Source: Nanobdellota archaeon (lineage in GTDB: Archaea > Nanoarchaeota > Nanoarchaeia > Woesearchaeales > GW2011-AR9). From it: DNA of 9,977 nucleotides. Below, one piece after another: positions 1 through 4,427 of this stretch. The stretch lies in assembly GCA_002687775.1 (NCBI GenBank), contig NZBF01000002.1, forward strand, positions 1 to 9,977, given 5' to 3'. Numbering within the stretch: the stretch's first letter is position 1; each line of letters starts with the position of its first letter. The position numbers and the translations under genes were made by a program. The notes under the pieces are model-generated. The model was given only the letters and a program-made list of their open reading frames with translations, made no database searches and had not been told where the DNA came from.

Positions 1-27
1 GAATGAGTTTGTATATTTCATTATCTT

Positions 28-86
28 GTGTATACTTGATTGTTGTTTGCATAAACTAAACAATCAGTATACACTTTTATTCTTTT
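28..86. terminator. Strong imperfect hairpin with T-rich tail
   Basis: The arm at 28-44 (GTGTATACTTGATTGTT) pairs with 59-74 (AACAATCAGTATACAC) apart from one bulged T. The stem continues inward as GTTT (45-48) with AAAC (53-56) around a GCAT loop. A T-rich stretch, TTTTATTCTTTT, follows at 75-86. This fits a terminator for a gene entering from the left, which lies outside the window. The stem is nearly symmetrical, so it could also act on leftward transcripts or be a DNA dyad bound by a regulator of the next gene. No protein-coding content was seen in 1-143. Confidence 0.55.
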
Positions 87-113
87 CCGGACGCAGCCGA
101 AGGAAAGGCTAAC

Positions 114-121
114 TTTTTATA
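114..121 (+). promoter_or_regulatory. TATA box for the endonuclease IV-like gene
   Basis: TTTTTATA begins 30 nt before the ATG at 144. This is the spacing expected if transcription starts at or next to the start codon, giving a leaderless mRNA. No Shine-Dalgarno sequence precedes the ATG, which agrees with that reading. Confidence 0.6.
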
Positions 122-143
122 CAACCTCTTTCCTTAACACACC

Positions 144-974
144 ATGAACTCCTTACTTTTCGGCACTGCAGGTATTCCTCATTCAACTAATCCGCGGAAC
201 ATGTTGAATGGTATTAAAACCGTGAGAGACTTAGGATTAGATGCCATGGAAGTTGAATTTGTACGTTCGGTTCACATATCTGAAGAAAAAGCGCCAGGCA
301 TTAAAGAACAAGCAAAGAAGCATAACATTAAGTTAACAAGTCATGGTCAATATTACGTCAATCTCAATTCTCAAGATCAAGCAAAGATGGATGCAAGTGT
401 TAAAAGAATTCTTGAAGCTAGCAGAATTGCTGAACAATCAGGCGTGTGGAGCATCTGCTACCACATGGCATATTACATGAAACAAGATCCTGCTAAAGTG
501 TATGAAAAAGTTAGAGAGCAAGTACAAAACATTATCAAAGTGTACAAGGATGAGGGAATTAAATTATGGCTCAGACCGGAAACAGGTGGTAAATTAACAC
601 AATGGGGAAATTTACGTGAAATCATCAAATTAAGTCAAGATTGTGAGCAAGTACTTCCAACGATTGATTGGGCGCATCATCACGCACGAAGTAACGGACA
701 ATTTAACACACCTGAAGAATTCAGAATGATACTGACAGAATTAGAAAAAGGATTAGGAAGACATGTGTTAGATAACATGCACATGCATATTGAAGGAATT
801 GCGTACAGTGAGAAAGGTGAACGTAACCATTTAAATTTAGAAGATTCAGATTTTAATTATAAAGATTTAATGAAAGTGTTCAAAGAATTTAATATCAAAG
901 GTATGGCAATCTGTGAAAGTCCAAATATTGAAGAAGATGCTCGTCTTCTACAACAAACATTTAACCGTTTATAA
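144..974 (+). CDS. nfo: Endonuclease IV-like TIM-barrel protein (Nfo/AP endonuclease 2 family)
   Basis: This 276-residue protein matches the endonuclease IV fold, a TIM barrel that in characterised members cleaves DNA 5' of abasic sites using three zinc ions. By hand alignment to E. coli Nfo, the ligands H69, H109, E145, D179, H182, H216, H231 and E261 correspond to H67 (SHGQYY), H107 (CYHMAYY), E146 (RPETGG), D175 and H178 (IDWAH), H215 (MHMHIEG), H229 (ERNHL) and E258 (CESP). The ligand equivalent to D229 is replaced by R227, so one metal site may differ. Length is close to that of Nfo (about 280). The ATG at 144 is favoured because a TATA box lies 30 nt upstream and no ribosome-binding site is present. 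The pepA gene follows 35 nt downstream with its own promoter. A sugar-isomerase-like TIM barrel of the same superfamily is the main alternative, but the number of retained ligands favours a base-excision repair role. Confidence 0.82.
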   Translation: MNSLLFGTAGIPHSTNPRNMLNGIKTVRDLGLDAMEVEFVRSVHISEEKAPGIKEQAKKHNIKLTSHGQYYVNLNSQDQAKMDASVKRILEASRIAEQSGVWSICYHMAYYMKQDPAKVYEKVREQVQNIIKVYKDEGIKLWLRPETGGKLTQWGNLREIIKLSQDCEQVLPTIDWAHHHARSNGQFNTPEEFRMILTELEKGLGRHVLDNMHMHIEGIAYSEKGERNHLNLEDSDFNYKDLMKVFKEFNIKGMAICESPNIEEDARLLQQTFNRL

Positions 975-975
975 C

Positions 976-988
976 AAAGCTTAAAAAG
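976..988 (+). promoter_or_regulatory. BRE/TATA promoter of pepA
   Basis: AACAAAGCTTAAAAAG spans the end of the preceding gene and the short intergenic gap. The TATA part, CTTAAAAA at 980-987, starts 30 nt before the ATG at 1010, as in a leaderless transcript. The CAAAG element just before it also occurs before the TATA boxes of the tRNA gene (3422) and of the L41e gene (8621), so it is probably this organism's BRE. Confidence 0.65.
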
Positions 989-1009
989 AATCTCTAACTC
1001 CCTTTAATT

Positions 1010-2476
1010 ATGAACATTGATATTAAAAAGAAAGACATTTCTGACATTGACGTTGACTTGCTTTTAGTTGGTATGTGGAAAGATGAACATCATAACAGTT
1101 TTACTCAAAAGTTACCAGATCAAATTCAAAAGGAAATTAAGCAAGCCATTCATAGTAAGGCCTTTAAAGGAGAATTCAATCAAAAAATTTCTATCAGCAC
1201 ATTGGGAAAAATTCCAGCAAAGAAAGTTCTCGTGTTAGGTTTAGGAGAAAAGGAAAAGTTTACTTCTGAACAACTGCGACGATTAGCTGGTAATACTGTC
1301 AGGGTAGCAAAAGGATTACATGCACAATCTATCGCATCAGTAGTTCACATTCAAAATGAGTTACCAAAAACAGTGCAAGTGCAAGCATTTGCGGAAGGTT
1401 GTTTCTTAGGAAATTATCAATATATTGATTATGTTACGCAGGGAAAAGAAGATCGAACAGAAATTTCATCAGTTCACTTATTGCAGGAAGATTCAGAAGA
1501 TAGTTCATTAAAGAAAGCGAAAGTAATCTGTGAAGCTGTTAATTACACGAGACAACTTGTCAATGGTCCTCCTCATGAGGTAACTCCTGAATATTTAGCA
1601 AAGGAAGCGAAGAAATTGAAAGATGTAAAAGTTACCATTTTTGATAAAAAGAAAATAAAAGAGTTAGGCATGGGCGGGTTAACTGCGGTTGGTCAAGGAT
1701 CAGCCCATGAACCGTATTTCATTATTCTTGATTACGGACCAGTGGATCAAAAACCTCTCGCTATTGTTGGGAAAGGTGTGACGTTTGACGCTGGTGGTAT
1801 CAATACGAAACCAGCAAAATTCATGGAAGACATGAAATCTGATATGTCCGGAGCTGCTGCTGTTTTAGGTGTATTCAAGGCTCTACCAAAACTGGGACTG
1901 AAGAAACGTGTTGTGGGAATCGTTCCAACAGCAGAGAACATGCCTGGTGGTTCCTCGTTTAGAATTGATGATATTATCACCTTCTACAATGGAAAAACGG
2001 CTGAAGTTAACCATACAGATGCTGAGGGACGGTTAATTTTAGCAGACGGATTAAGTTACGTTGAGAAACATTATCATCCAAAAAGAATGATTGACATTGC
2101 TACGTTGACAGGAGCATGCGTTGTAGCTTTAGGATATTGGGCGACAGCATTATTATCAACTGATGAAGATTTTGCGCATGAAGTCATGAAAGCAGGCGAA
2201 GAGTCTGGAGATAGAGTCTGGCGGTTACCGTTCTGGGATGATTATAAGGAAGGTATCAAAAGTAAAATTGCTGATGTGCGCAACAGTGGGAAAGGATTTG
2301 ACGCTGGAACGATTGAAGCTGGTCACTTTCTATCACATTTCGTTGACAAAACTCCGTGGGTACATTTAGACATAGCAGGGACAGCATTCTTCGGAGATGC
2401 AAAGCATTACCACGCTGCTGGCGGTACTGGTGCTGGTGTACGATTGTTGTTGAAATATATTGAGAATTCTAAATAG
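1010..2476 (+). CDS. pepA: Leucyl aminopeptidase, M17 family
   Basis: This 488-residue cytoplasmic metallopeptidase should release N-terminal amino acids, leucine among them, from peptides. An N-terminal macro-like domain (about 1-150) precedes the catalytic domain (about 165-488). Every E. coli PepA active-site residue is present with a constant offset of 15: metal ligands K255, D260, D278, D337 and E339 (K270, D275, D293, D352, E354 in E. coli), and catalytic K267 and R341 (K282, R356). The signature NHTDAEGRL is at 335-342. Length is typical of the family, which usually forms hexamers. The ATG has a TATA box 30 nt upstream and no Shine-Dalgarno, so leaderless initiation is likely. Some PepA proteins also bind DNA, but nothing here indicates that. 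The T-rich stretch just after the stop (about 2488-2498) may end the transcript. Confidence 0.95.
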   Translation: MNIDIKKKDISDIDVDLLLVGMWKDEHHNSFTQKLPDQIQKEIKQAIHSKAFKGEFNQKISISTLGKIPAKKVLVLGLGEKEKFTSEQLRRLAGNTVRVAKGLHAQSIASVVHIQNELPKTVQVQAFAEGCFLGNYQYIDYVTQGKEDRTEISSVHLLQEDSEDSSLKKAKVICEAVNYTRQLVNGPPHEVTPEYLAKEAKKLKDVKVTIFDKKKIKELGMGGLTAVGQGSAHEPYFIILDYGPVDQKPLAIVGKGVTFDAGGINTKPAKFMEDMKSDMSGAAAVLGVFKALPKLGLKKRVVGIVPTAENMPGGSSFRIDDIITFYNGKTAEVNHTDAEGRLILADGLSYVEKHYHPKRMIDIATLTGACVVALGYWATALLSTDEDFAHEVMKAGEESGDRVWRLPFWDDYKEGIKSKIADVRNSGKGFDAGTIEAGHFLSHFVDKTPWVHLDIAGTAFFGDAKHYHAAGGTGAGVRLLLKYIENSK

Positions 2477-2499
2477 TTGCTAGAAAGTTTTAATCTTTA

Positions 2500-2517
2500 G
2501 TCCACTGGTCACTGGAC
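2500..2517. other. Dyad between pepA and the LAGLIDADG gene
   Basis: GTCCA (2500-2504) and TGGAC (2513-2517) are perfect inverted repeats around CTGGTCAC, and CACTGG is repeated directly inside. It lies 12 nt before a TATA-like box at 2529. It could be part of a pepA terminator or an operator for the next gene. The stem is short, so confidence is low. Confidence 0.3.
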
Positions 2518-2528
2518 ATTTGGACGGA

Positions 2529-2538
2529 ATTTATATAG
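2529..2538 (+). promoter_or_regulatory. Putative TATA box upstream of a long leader
   Basis: ATTTATATAG is the best TATA-like sequence between pepA and the ATG at 2697. With normal archaeal spacing, transcription would start near 2558-2562. That gives a leader of about 135 nt, unlike the apparently leaderless genes around it. It is inferred from sequence and spacing only. Confidence 0.45.
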
Positions 2539-2575
2539 GAATGCGTTTCTCAAATAATGAAAAAGATACCTCGCA

Positions 2576-2629
2576 GAACTCTTGTTAAAAGTATTTCGGT
2601 TTGCAACACGAAACCCATTTAACGAGTTC
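2576..2629 (+). promoter_or_regulatory. Leader hairpin 1 upstream of the LAGLIDADG gene
   Basis: GAACTC (2576-2581) and GTTAAA (2584-2589) pair with TTTAAC (2618-2623) and GAGTTC (2624-2629). This makes a 12-bp stem with a two-T bulge. The enclosed 28 nt can form two mutually exclusive small stems: TTTCG (2594-2598) with CGAAA (2609-2613), or GGTTT (2598-2602) with AAACC (2611-2615). It lies inside the predicted leader and upstream of the hairpin that masks the ribosome-binding site. I do not recognise a known riboswitch class. Confidence 0.45.
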
Positions 2630-2656
2630 AGCTAATGGTCTCTTTTCCCCAAAAAA

Positions 2657-2691
2657 CTCCAAGTTTTGAAAAAGTGAAAACCTGGAGGGGA
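2657..2691 (+). promoter_or_regulatory. Hairpin sequestering the Shine-Dalgarno sequence
   Basis: CTCCAAGTTTT (2657-2667) pairs with AAAACCTGGAG (2677-2687) except for one A-C mismatch, around a 9-nt loop. The right arm contains most of the strong Shine-Dalgarno GGAGG (2684-2688), which sits 8 nt before the ATG at 2697. CCCC at 2647-2650 could also reach GGGG at 2687-2690. Closing this hairpin would hide the ribosome-binding site. It is the only clear Shine-Dalgarno before a start codon that I found in the window. Confidence 0.6.
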
Positions 2692-2696
2692 TAAAA

Positions 2697-3419
2697 ATGA
2701 AAAATAACTACAAAATCATTAAGCGAGATAAACTGAAGAAATTTAAGGTTAAGAGGAAAAAAGACATGCATCTTGTCACACTAAAGAATTGTCCCAATAA
2801 AATTCTTATAAATCTACCCTTTGTACTAAACGAAGATGTATCTGCTTTAGCCGGAATGATGCCAGATGCTAGTCTAATCAAAGATCTAAAAAGAGTTTAC
2901 TTTGGTCAGAAGAAAGATTTTGATAAAAACCTGCTCTTTAAGGATTTGCTAACGAAACTATTTAATCCAAATAACAAAATATTCATTCGAGAGGGGTGCG
3001 GAGTACATGAAACTTACACAAATTCAACAGTGCTCTGTCATTTTCTTCATTATGTATTAGATTTTGCGAAATCAGATGAAGAAATGCGCGTTCCAAAGTG
3101 GATTTTTCACTCTCCTGATTCAGTAAAAAGAGCCTATCTAAGGGAAGCATTTGCCATGGAAGCATCTGTGCTAAAATCACTTTATGAAATACGCTTTTAC
3201 ACAAAACACTACATTTATGCGACAGAAATCCATTGCCTCTTGAAACAGTTAGGTATCCATTCTTTTGTCAAAAAAAGAATTGCTGGTTTGCACAAGACAA
3301 TACAGTACAGGGTCTCTGTCTACAGGAAGGAAAATTTCAAAGAATTCAAAGAGATAGGATTCACTGCCTCTTTGCACGTGGAGAGATTCAATAAAATATG
3401 TGAAAAGTACGGAATCTAA
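2697..3419 (+). CDS. Free-standing LAGLIDADG-type homing endonuclease-like protein
   Basis: This 240-residue basic protein has the two-motif layout of a monomeric LAGLIDADG endonuclease. Motif 1 is around ALAGMMPDASL (50-60), followed by a strand and helix that read like the usual IxFxQxKxD continuation. Motif 2 is around AYLREAFAMEASV (146-158), followed by IRFYTK, a helix ending in LLKQLGI, and YRVSVYRKENFKEFKEIGF. The expected catalytic acids are present as D57 and E155, but the glycine after each is alanine. The start is fixed by GGAGG 8 nt upstream. The gene is not inside a visible intron or intein. Its stop is 42 nt before an intron-containing tRNA gene that has its own TATA box. It may be a mobile nuclease, or a domesticated DNA-binding protein. 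The sequence is diverged, so the family call is firmer than the activity. Confidence 0.7.
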   Translation: MKNNYKIIKRDKLKKFKVKRKKDMHLVTLKNCPNKILINLPFVLNEDVSALAGMMPDASLIKDLKRVYFGQKKDFDKNLLFKDLLTKLFNPNNKIFIREGCGVHETYTNSTVLCHFLHYVLDFAKSDEEMRVPKWIFHSPDSVKRAYLREAFAMEASVLKSLYEIRFYTKHYIYATEIHCLLKQLGIHSFVKKRIAGLHKTIQYRVSVYRKENFKEFKEIGFTASLHVERFNKICEKYGI

Positions 3420-3421
3420 GA

Positions 3422-3438
3422 GCAAAGTTTTTTAAAAG
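3422..3438 (+). promoter_or_regulatory. BRE/TATA promoter of tRNA-iMet
   Basis: GCAAAGTTTTTTAAAAG lies directly after the stop of the LAGLIDADG gene. The TATA core, TTTTAAAA at 3430-3437, is about 30 nt before the first tRNA base at 3462. The CAAAG element matches those before the TATA boxes of pepA and the L41e gene. Confidence 0.6.
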
Positions 3439-3461
3439 AATTGTCTCCTTTTAGATTGCAT

Positions 3462-3554
3462 AGCGAGGTAGGGAAGTCAGGAGTTCCCGTCGGGCTCATA
3501 GGAATTATATTCTGAGGGACCCGGAGATCGCTGGTTCAAATCCAGCTCTCGCTA
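3462..3554 (+). tRNA. Initiator tRNA-Met (CAT) with an 18-nt intron
   Basis: All arms fold. The acceptor stem AGCGAGG (3462-3468) pairs with TCTCGCT (3547-3553), with one G-T wobble, and the discriminator is A3554. The D stem is GGGA (3471-3474) with TCCC (3485-3488). The anticodon stem TCGGG (3490-3494) pairs with CCCGG (3520-3524), and the anticodon CAT is 3497-3499. The T stem GCTGG (3530-3534) pairs with CCAGC (3542-3546) around TTCAAAT. A1:T72 and three consecutive G:C pairs at the base of the anticodon stem mark it as an archaeal initiator rather than elongator tRNA. The anticodon loop is interrupted after A37 by 18 nt, so the spliced tRNA is 75 nt. CCA is not encoded. The gene has its own TATA box and a hairpin terminator. 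Confidence 0.95.
3501..3518 (+). other. tRNA intron in a canonical bulge-helix-bulge
   Basis: CTCA (3495-3498) pairs with TGAG (3513-3516) as the central 4-bp helix. The three-base bulges are TAG (3499-3501) and GGA (3517-3519). The outer helix is CGGG with CCCG of the anticodon stem. The inner helix is GAAT (3502-3505) with ATTC (3509-3512), closed by a TAT loop. Cutting after the second base of each bulge, as the archaeal splicing endonuclease does, removes 3501-3518 and restores the loop CTCATAA with the usual 37/38 junction. Confidence 0.93.
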
Positions 3555-3557
3555 CTC

Positions 3558-3591
3558 GCTTGGGGGTTTATCTCCCAGGCACTTATTTTTT
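3558..3591 (+). terminator. Hairpin and T-run after tRNA-iMet
   Basis: GCTTGGGGG (3558-3566) pairs with CTCCCAGGC (3572-3580) over nine positions, including two G-T wobbles, around a five-base loop. It is followed by ACTTA and six Ts (3586-3591). Its place three bases after the tRNA 3' end fits a terminator for the tRNA transcript. T-runs alone can terminate archaeal transcription, so the hairpin may instead protect or help process the tRNA 3' trailer. Confidence 0.6.
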
Positions 3592-3606
3592 CATTACATG
3601 ACTTTA

Positions 3607-3821
3607 GTGTTAAGTGTTTATGGGACATCAAATATTGAAGTTTCAGCTCCTCTCCTGTGACAAATCGCAGACTTTGGCTTAACGATGATTCTCTTTAATT
3701 TTTCCGTTGCTTGATGTAGTAATCAATGTTTTTACTGACGACAAAATTGATACTATTAACTAAACTATAAACGGGACTGCCTTTTGAGAAAACTATTTAG
3801 GGACTTAAGTTAAAAAATAAA
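3607..3821. repeat. Left arm of a diverged inverted repeat
   Basis: Four blocks recur in inverted orientation and the same order on the right of the minus-strand gene. They are GTGTTAAGT plus GTTTATG (3607-3622), TTTTTCCGTTGC (3699-3710), GGGACTGCC (3773-3781), and a 25-nt block at 3797-3821 ending in CTTAAGTTAAAAAATAAA. The 25-nt block matches its partner at 24 positions. Between the second and third blocks this arm has about 54 extra bases, largely filled by the hairpin at 3717-3755. A TATA-like CTATAAAC (3764-3771) precedes GGGACTGCC and faces the gene's 3' end. No gene was seen in 3555-3840. Confidence 0.65.
3717..3755. other. Hairpin inside the left repeat arm
   Basis: TAGT, ATCAAT and TTT (within 3717-3731) pair with AAAATTGATACTA (3743-3755), giving 13 bp with two single-base bulges around a loop containing ACTGACGAC. 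It occupies most of the segment present in the left repeat arm but absent from the right arm. Its function is unknown. Confidence 0.45.
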
Positions 3822-3840
3822 GAAATATTAAAATAAAAAA
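3806..3840 (-). terminator. T-rich tract after the minus-strand gene
   Basis: Read on the minus strand from the stop codon outward, this stretch is almost only T and A, with runs of six Ts at 3840-3835 and 3816-3811. Oligo-T is the known archaeal termination signal. The far end falls within the 25-nt inverted-repeat block. Confidence 0.4.
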
Positions 3841-4221
3841 TTATTCTTGAGCTGCAAAATATCCAGGAATATCATTACTTGCTCTTAAGACTAAAGTTCT
3901 ACCATCTGCAGTTTGGAGTTCATCTCCATCAACTCGACCTGAGTATAATTCATTTCCATTCCAATCACTTACAGCTCGATACTCTGCTAATGGAACTCTA
4001 AGACCAAATAAATCTAATTCATATGTAGTATCTTGAAAAGTATTTGATCGATTGATTCCTGAACCATTTGCACTACCAACTGAACCTTCTAATCTAAGAC
4101 CTGGCGCACTTGTAAATTGATATGGTTCAGATTTATTAACATCAACAGAATTTGCCATAATGCCTAATAATCCGCCAATCACTGCTGATATAACTTTACC
4201 TTTTGTAATTTTAAATGTCAT
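3841..4221 (-). CDS. Small exported or membrane-anchored protein of unknown function
   Basis: I do not recognise this 126-residue protein. Residues 1-9 are basic (MTFKITKGK) and 10-24 are hydrophobic with small residues (VISAVIGGLLGIMAN), which looks like a signal peptide or membrane anchor. The remainder is polar, has no cysteine, and has a glycine/serine/asparagine-rich stretch (about 46-60) and alternating hydrophobic and polar residues after 65, suggesting beta structure. It carries the possible N-glycosylation sites NGS and NRS. It is the only minus-strand gene between the tRNA and sppA and lies wholly between inverted-repeat arms, as expected of a mobile or invertible cassette. Its ATG directly abuts the right-hand 25-nt block. 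No Shine-Dalgarno precedes it, and the nearest plausible TATA box implies a leader of about 40 nt. Its reality as a gene rests on length, the signal-like N-terminus and the flanking signals. Confidence 0.6.
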   Translation of the reverse strand: MTFKITKGKVISAVIGGLLGIMANSVDVNKSEPYQFTSAPGLRLEGSVGSANGSGINRSNTFQDTTYELDLFGLRVPLAEYRAVSDWNGNELYSGRVDGDELQTADGRTLVLRASNDIPGYFAAQE

Positions 4222-4285
4222 TTTATTTTTTAACTTAAGCCCCTAAGTGTTCTTTCTGGTCTCTGACCAATGTTACGGCAGTCCC

Positions 4286-4297
4286 TTTTATTTGCAA
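4286..4297 (-). promoter_or_regulatory. Possible BRE/TATA for the minus-strand gene
   Basis: Read on the minus strand this is TTGCAAATAAAA, a GCAAA element followed by an AT-rich TATA-like core, immediately before the GGGACTGCC block. It would place the transcript start near 4263 and give a leader of about 40 nt. The left repeat arm has CTATAAAC at the same place relative to GGGACTGCC. Confidence 0.35.
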
Positions 4298-4308
4298 CGG
4301 AAAAACTT

Positions 4309-4324
4309 GAGAAACAAGTTTCTC
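4309..4324. other. Palindrome between the repeat arm and the sppA promoter
   Basis: GAGAAACAAGTTTCTC is a perfect dyad apart from its two central bases. It lies 74 nt before the sppA TATA box and just outside the putative promoter of the minus-strand gene. It could be an operator serving either gene, or a small hairpin. Nothing else in the sequence decides between these. Confidence 0.3.
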
Positions 4325-4397
4325 ACCCCAACATAAACCCCCGAAAACTTAACACCATTAAGCCCAATACTCTCGTAATTCCTCAGGACATAGAAAC

Positions 4398-4405
4398 ATT
4401 TAAGA
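4398..4405 (+). promoter_or_regulatory. TATA box of the sppA-subtilase operon
   Basis: ATTTAAGA begins 30 nt before the ATG at 4428, the spacing seen before the other apparently leaderless genes. The CCTCCTC just before the ATG is the complement of a Shine-Dalgarno, not one itself. Confidence 0.6.
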
Positions 4406-4427
4406 ATAAATCCCTCCTCTTTCCACT

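Larger units (their letters stand above)
4222..4355. repeat. Right arm of the diverged inverted repeat
   Basis: This arm holds the reverse complements of the left-arm blocks in mirrored order: the 25-nt block at 4222-4246 (24 of 25 positions), GGCAGTCCC at 4277-4285, GCAACGGAAAAA at 4294-4305, and CATAAAC with ACTTAACAC at 4332-4355. Between the first two blocks it has 15 bases more than the left arm. The hairpin TGGTC-TCT-GACCA (4257-4269) accounts for 13 of these. The outermost block is short and could be a chance match; the inner three are hard to explain that way. Confidence 0.65.

Noticed and set aside
3598..3660. 20-codon open frame starting ATGACTTTAGTG
   Set aside because: It is too short, has no ribosome-binding site, and lies in the repeat arm; nothing supports translation.
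3681..3739. Possible C/D-box small RNA (CGATGATT ... TTGATGT ... CTGA)
   Set aside because: The boxes deviate from RUGAUGA, there is no D' box before the C'-like motif and no terminal stem, so chance in AT-rich DNA is more likely.
3555..3840. tRNA-targeted integrated element with attachment sites
   Set aside because: No second copy of the tRNA 3' end (GGTTCAAATCCAGCTCTCG) is visible downstream and there is no integrase gene in the window.
3562..4342. GGGGGTTTAT at 3562-3571 matching ATAAACCCCC at 4333-4342 as an outermost repeat pair
   Set aside because: The left copy belongs to the tRNA terminator and the order differs from the other blocks, so it was not counted in the inverted repeat.
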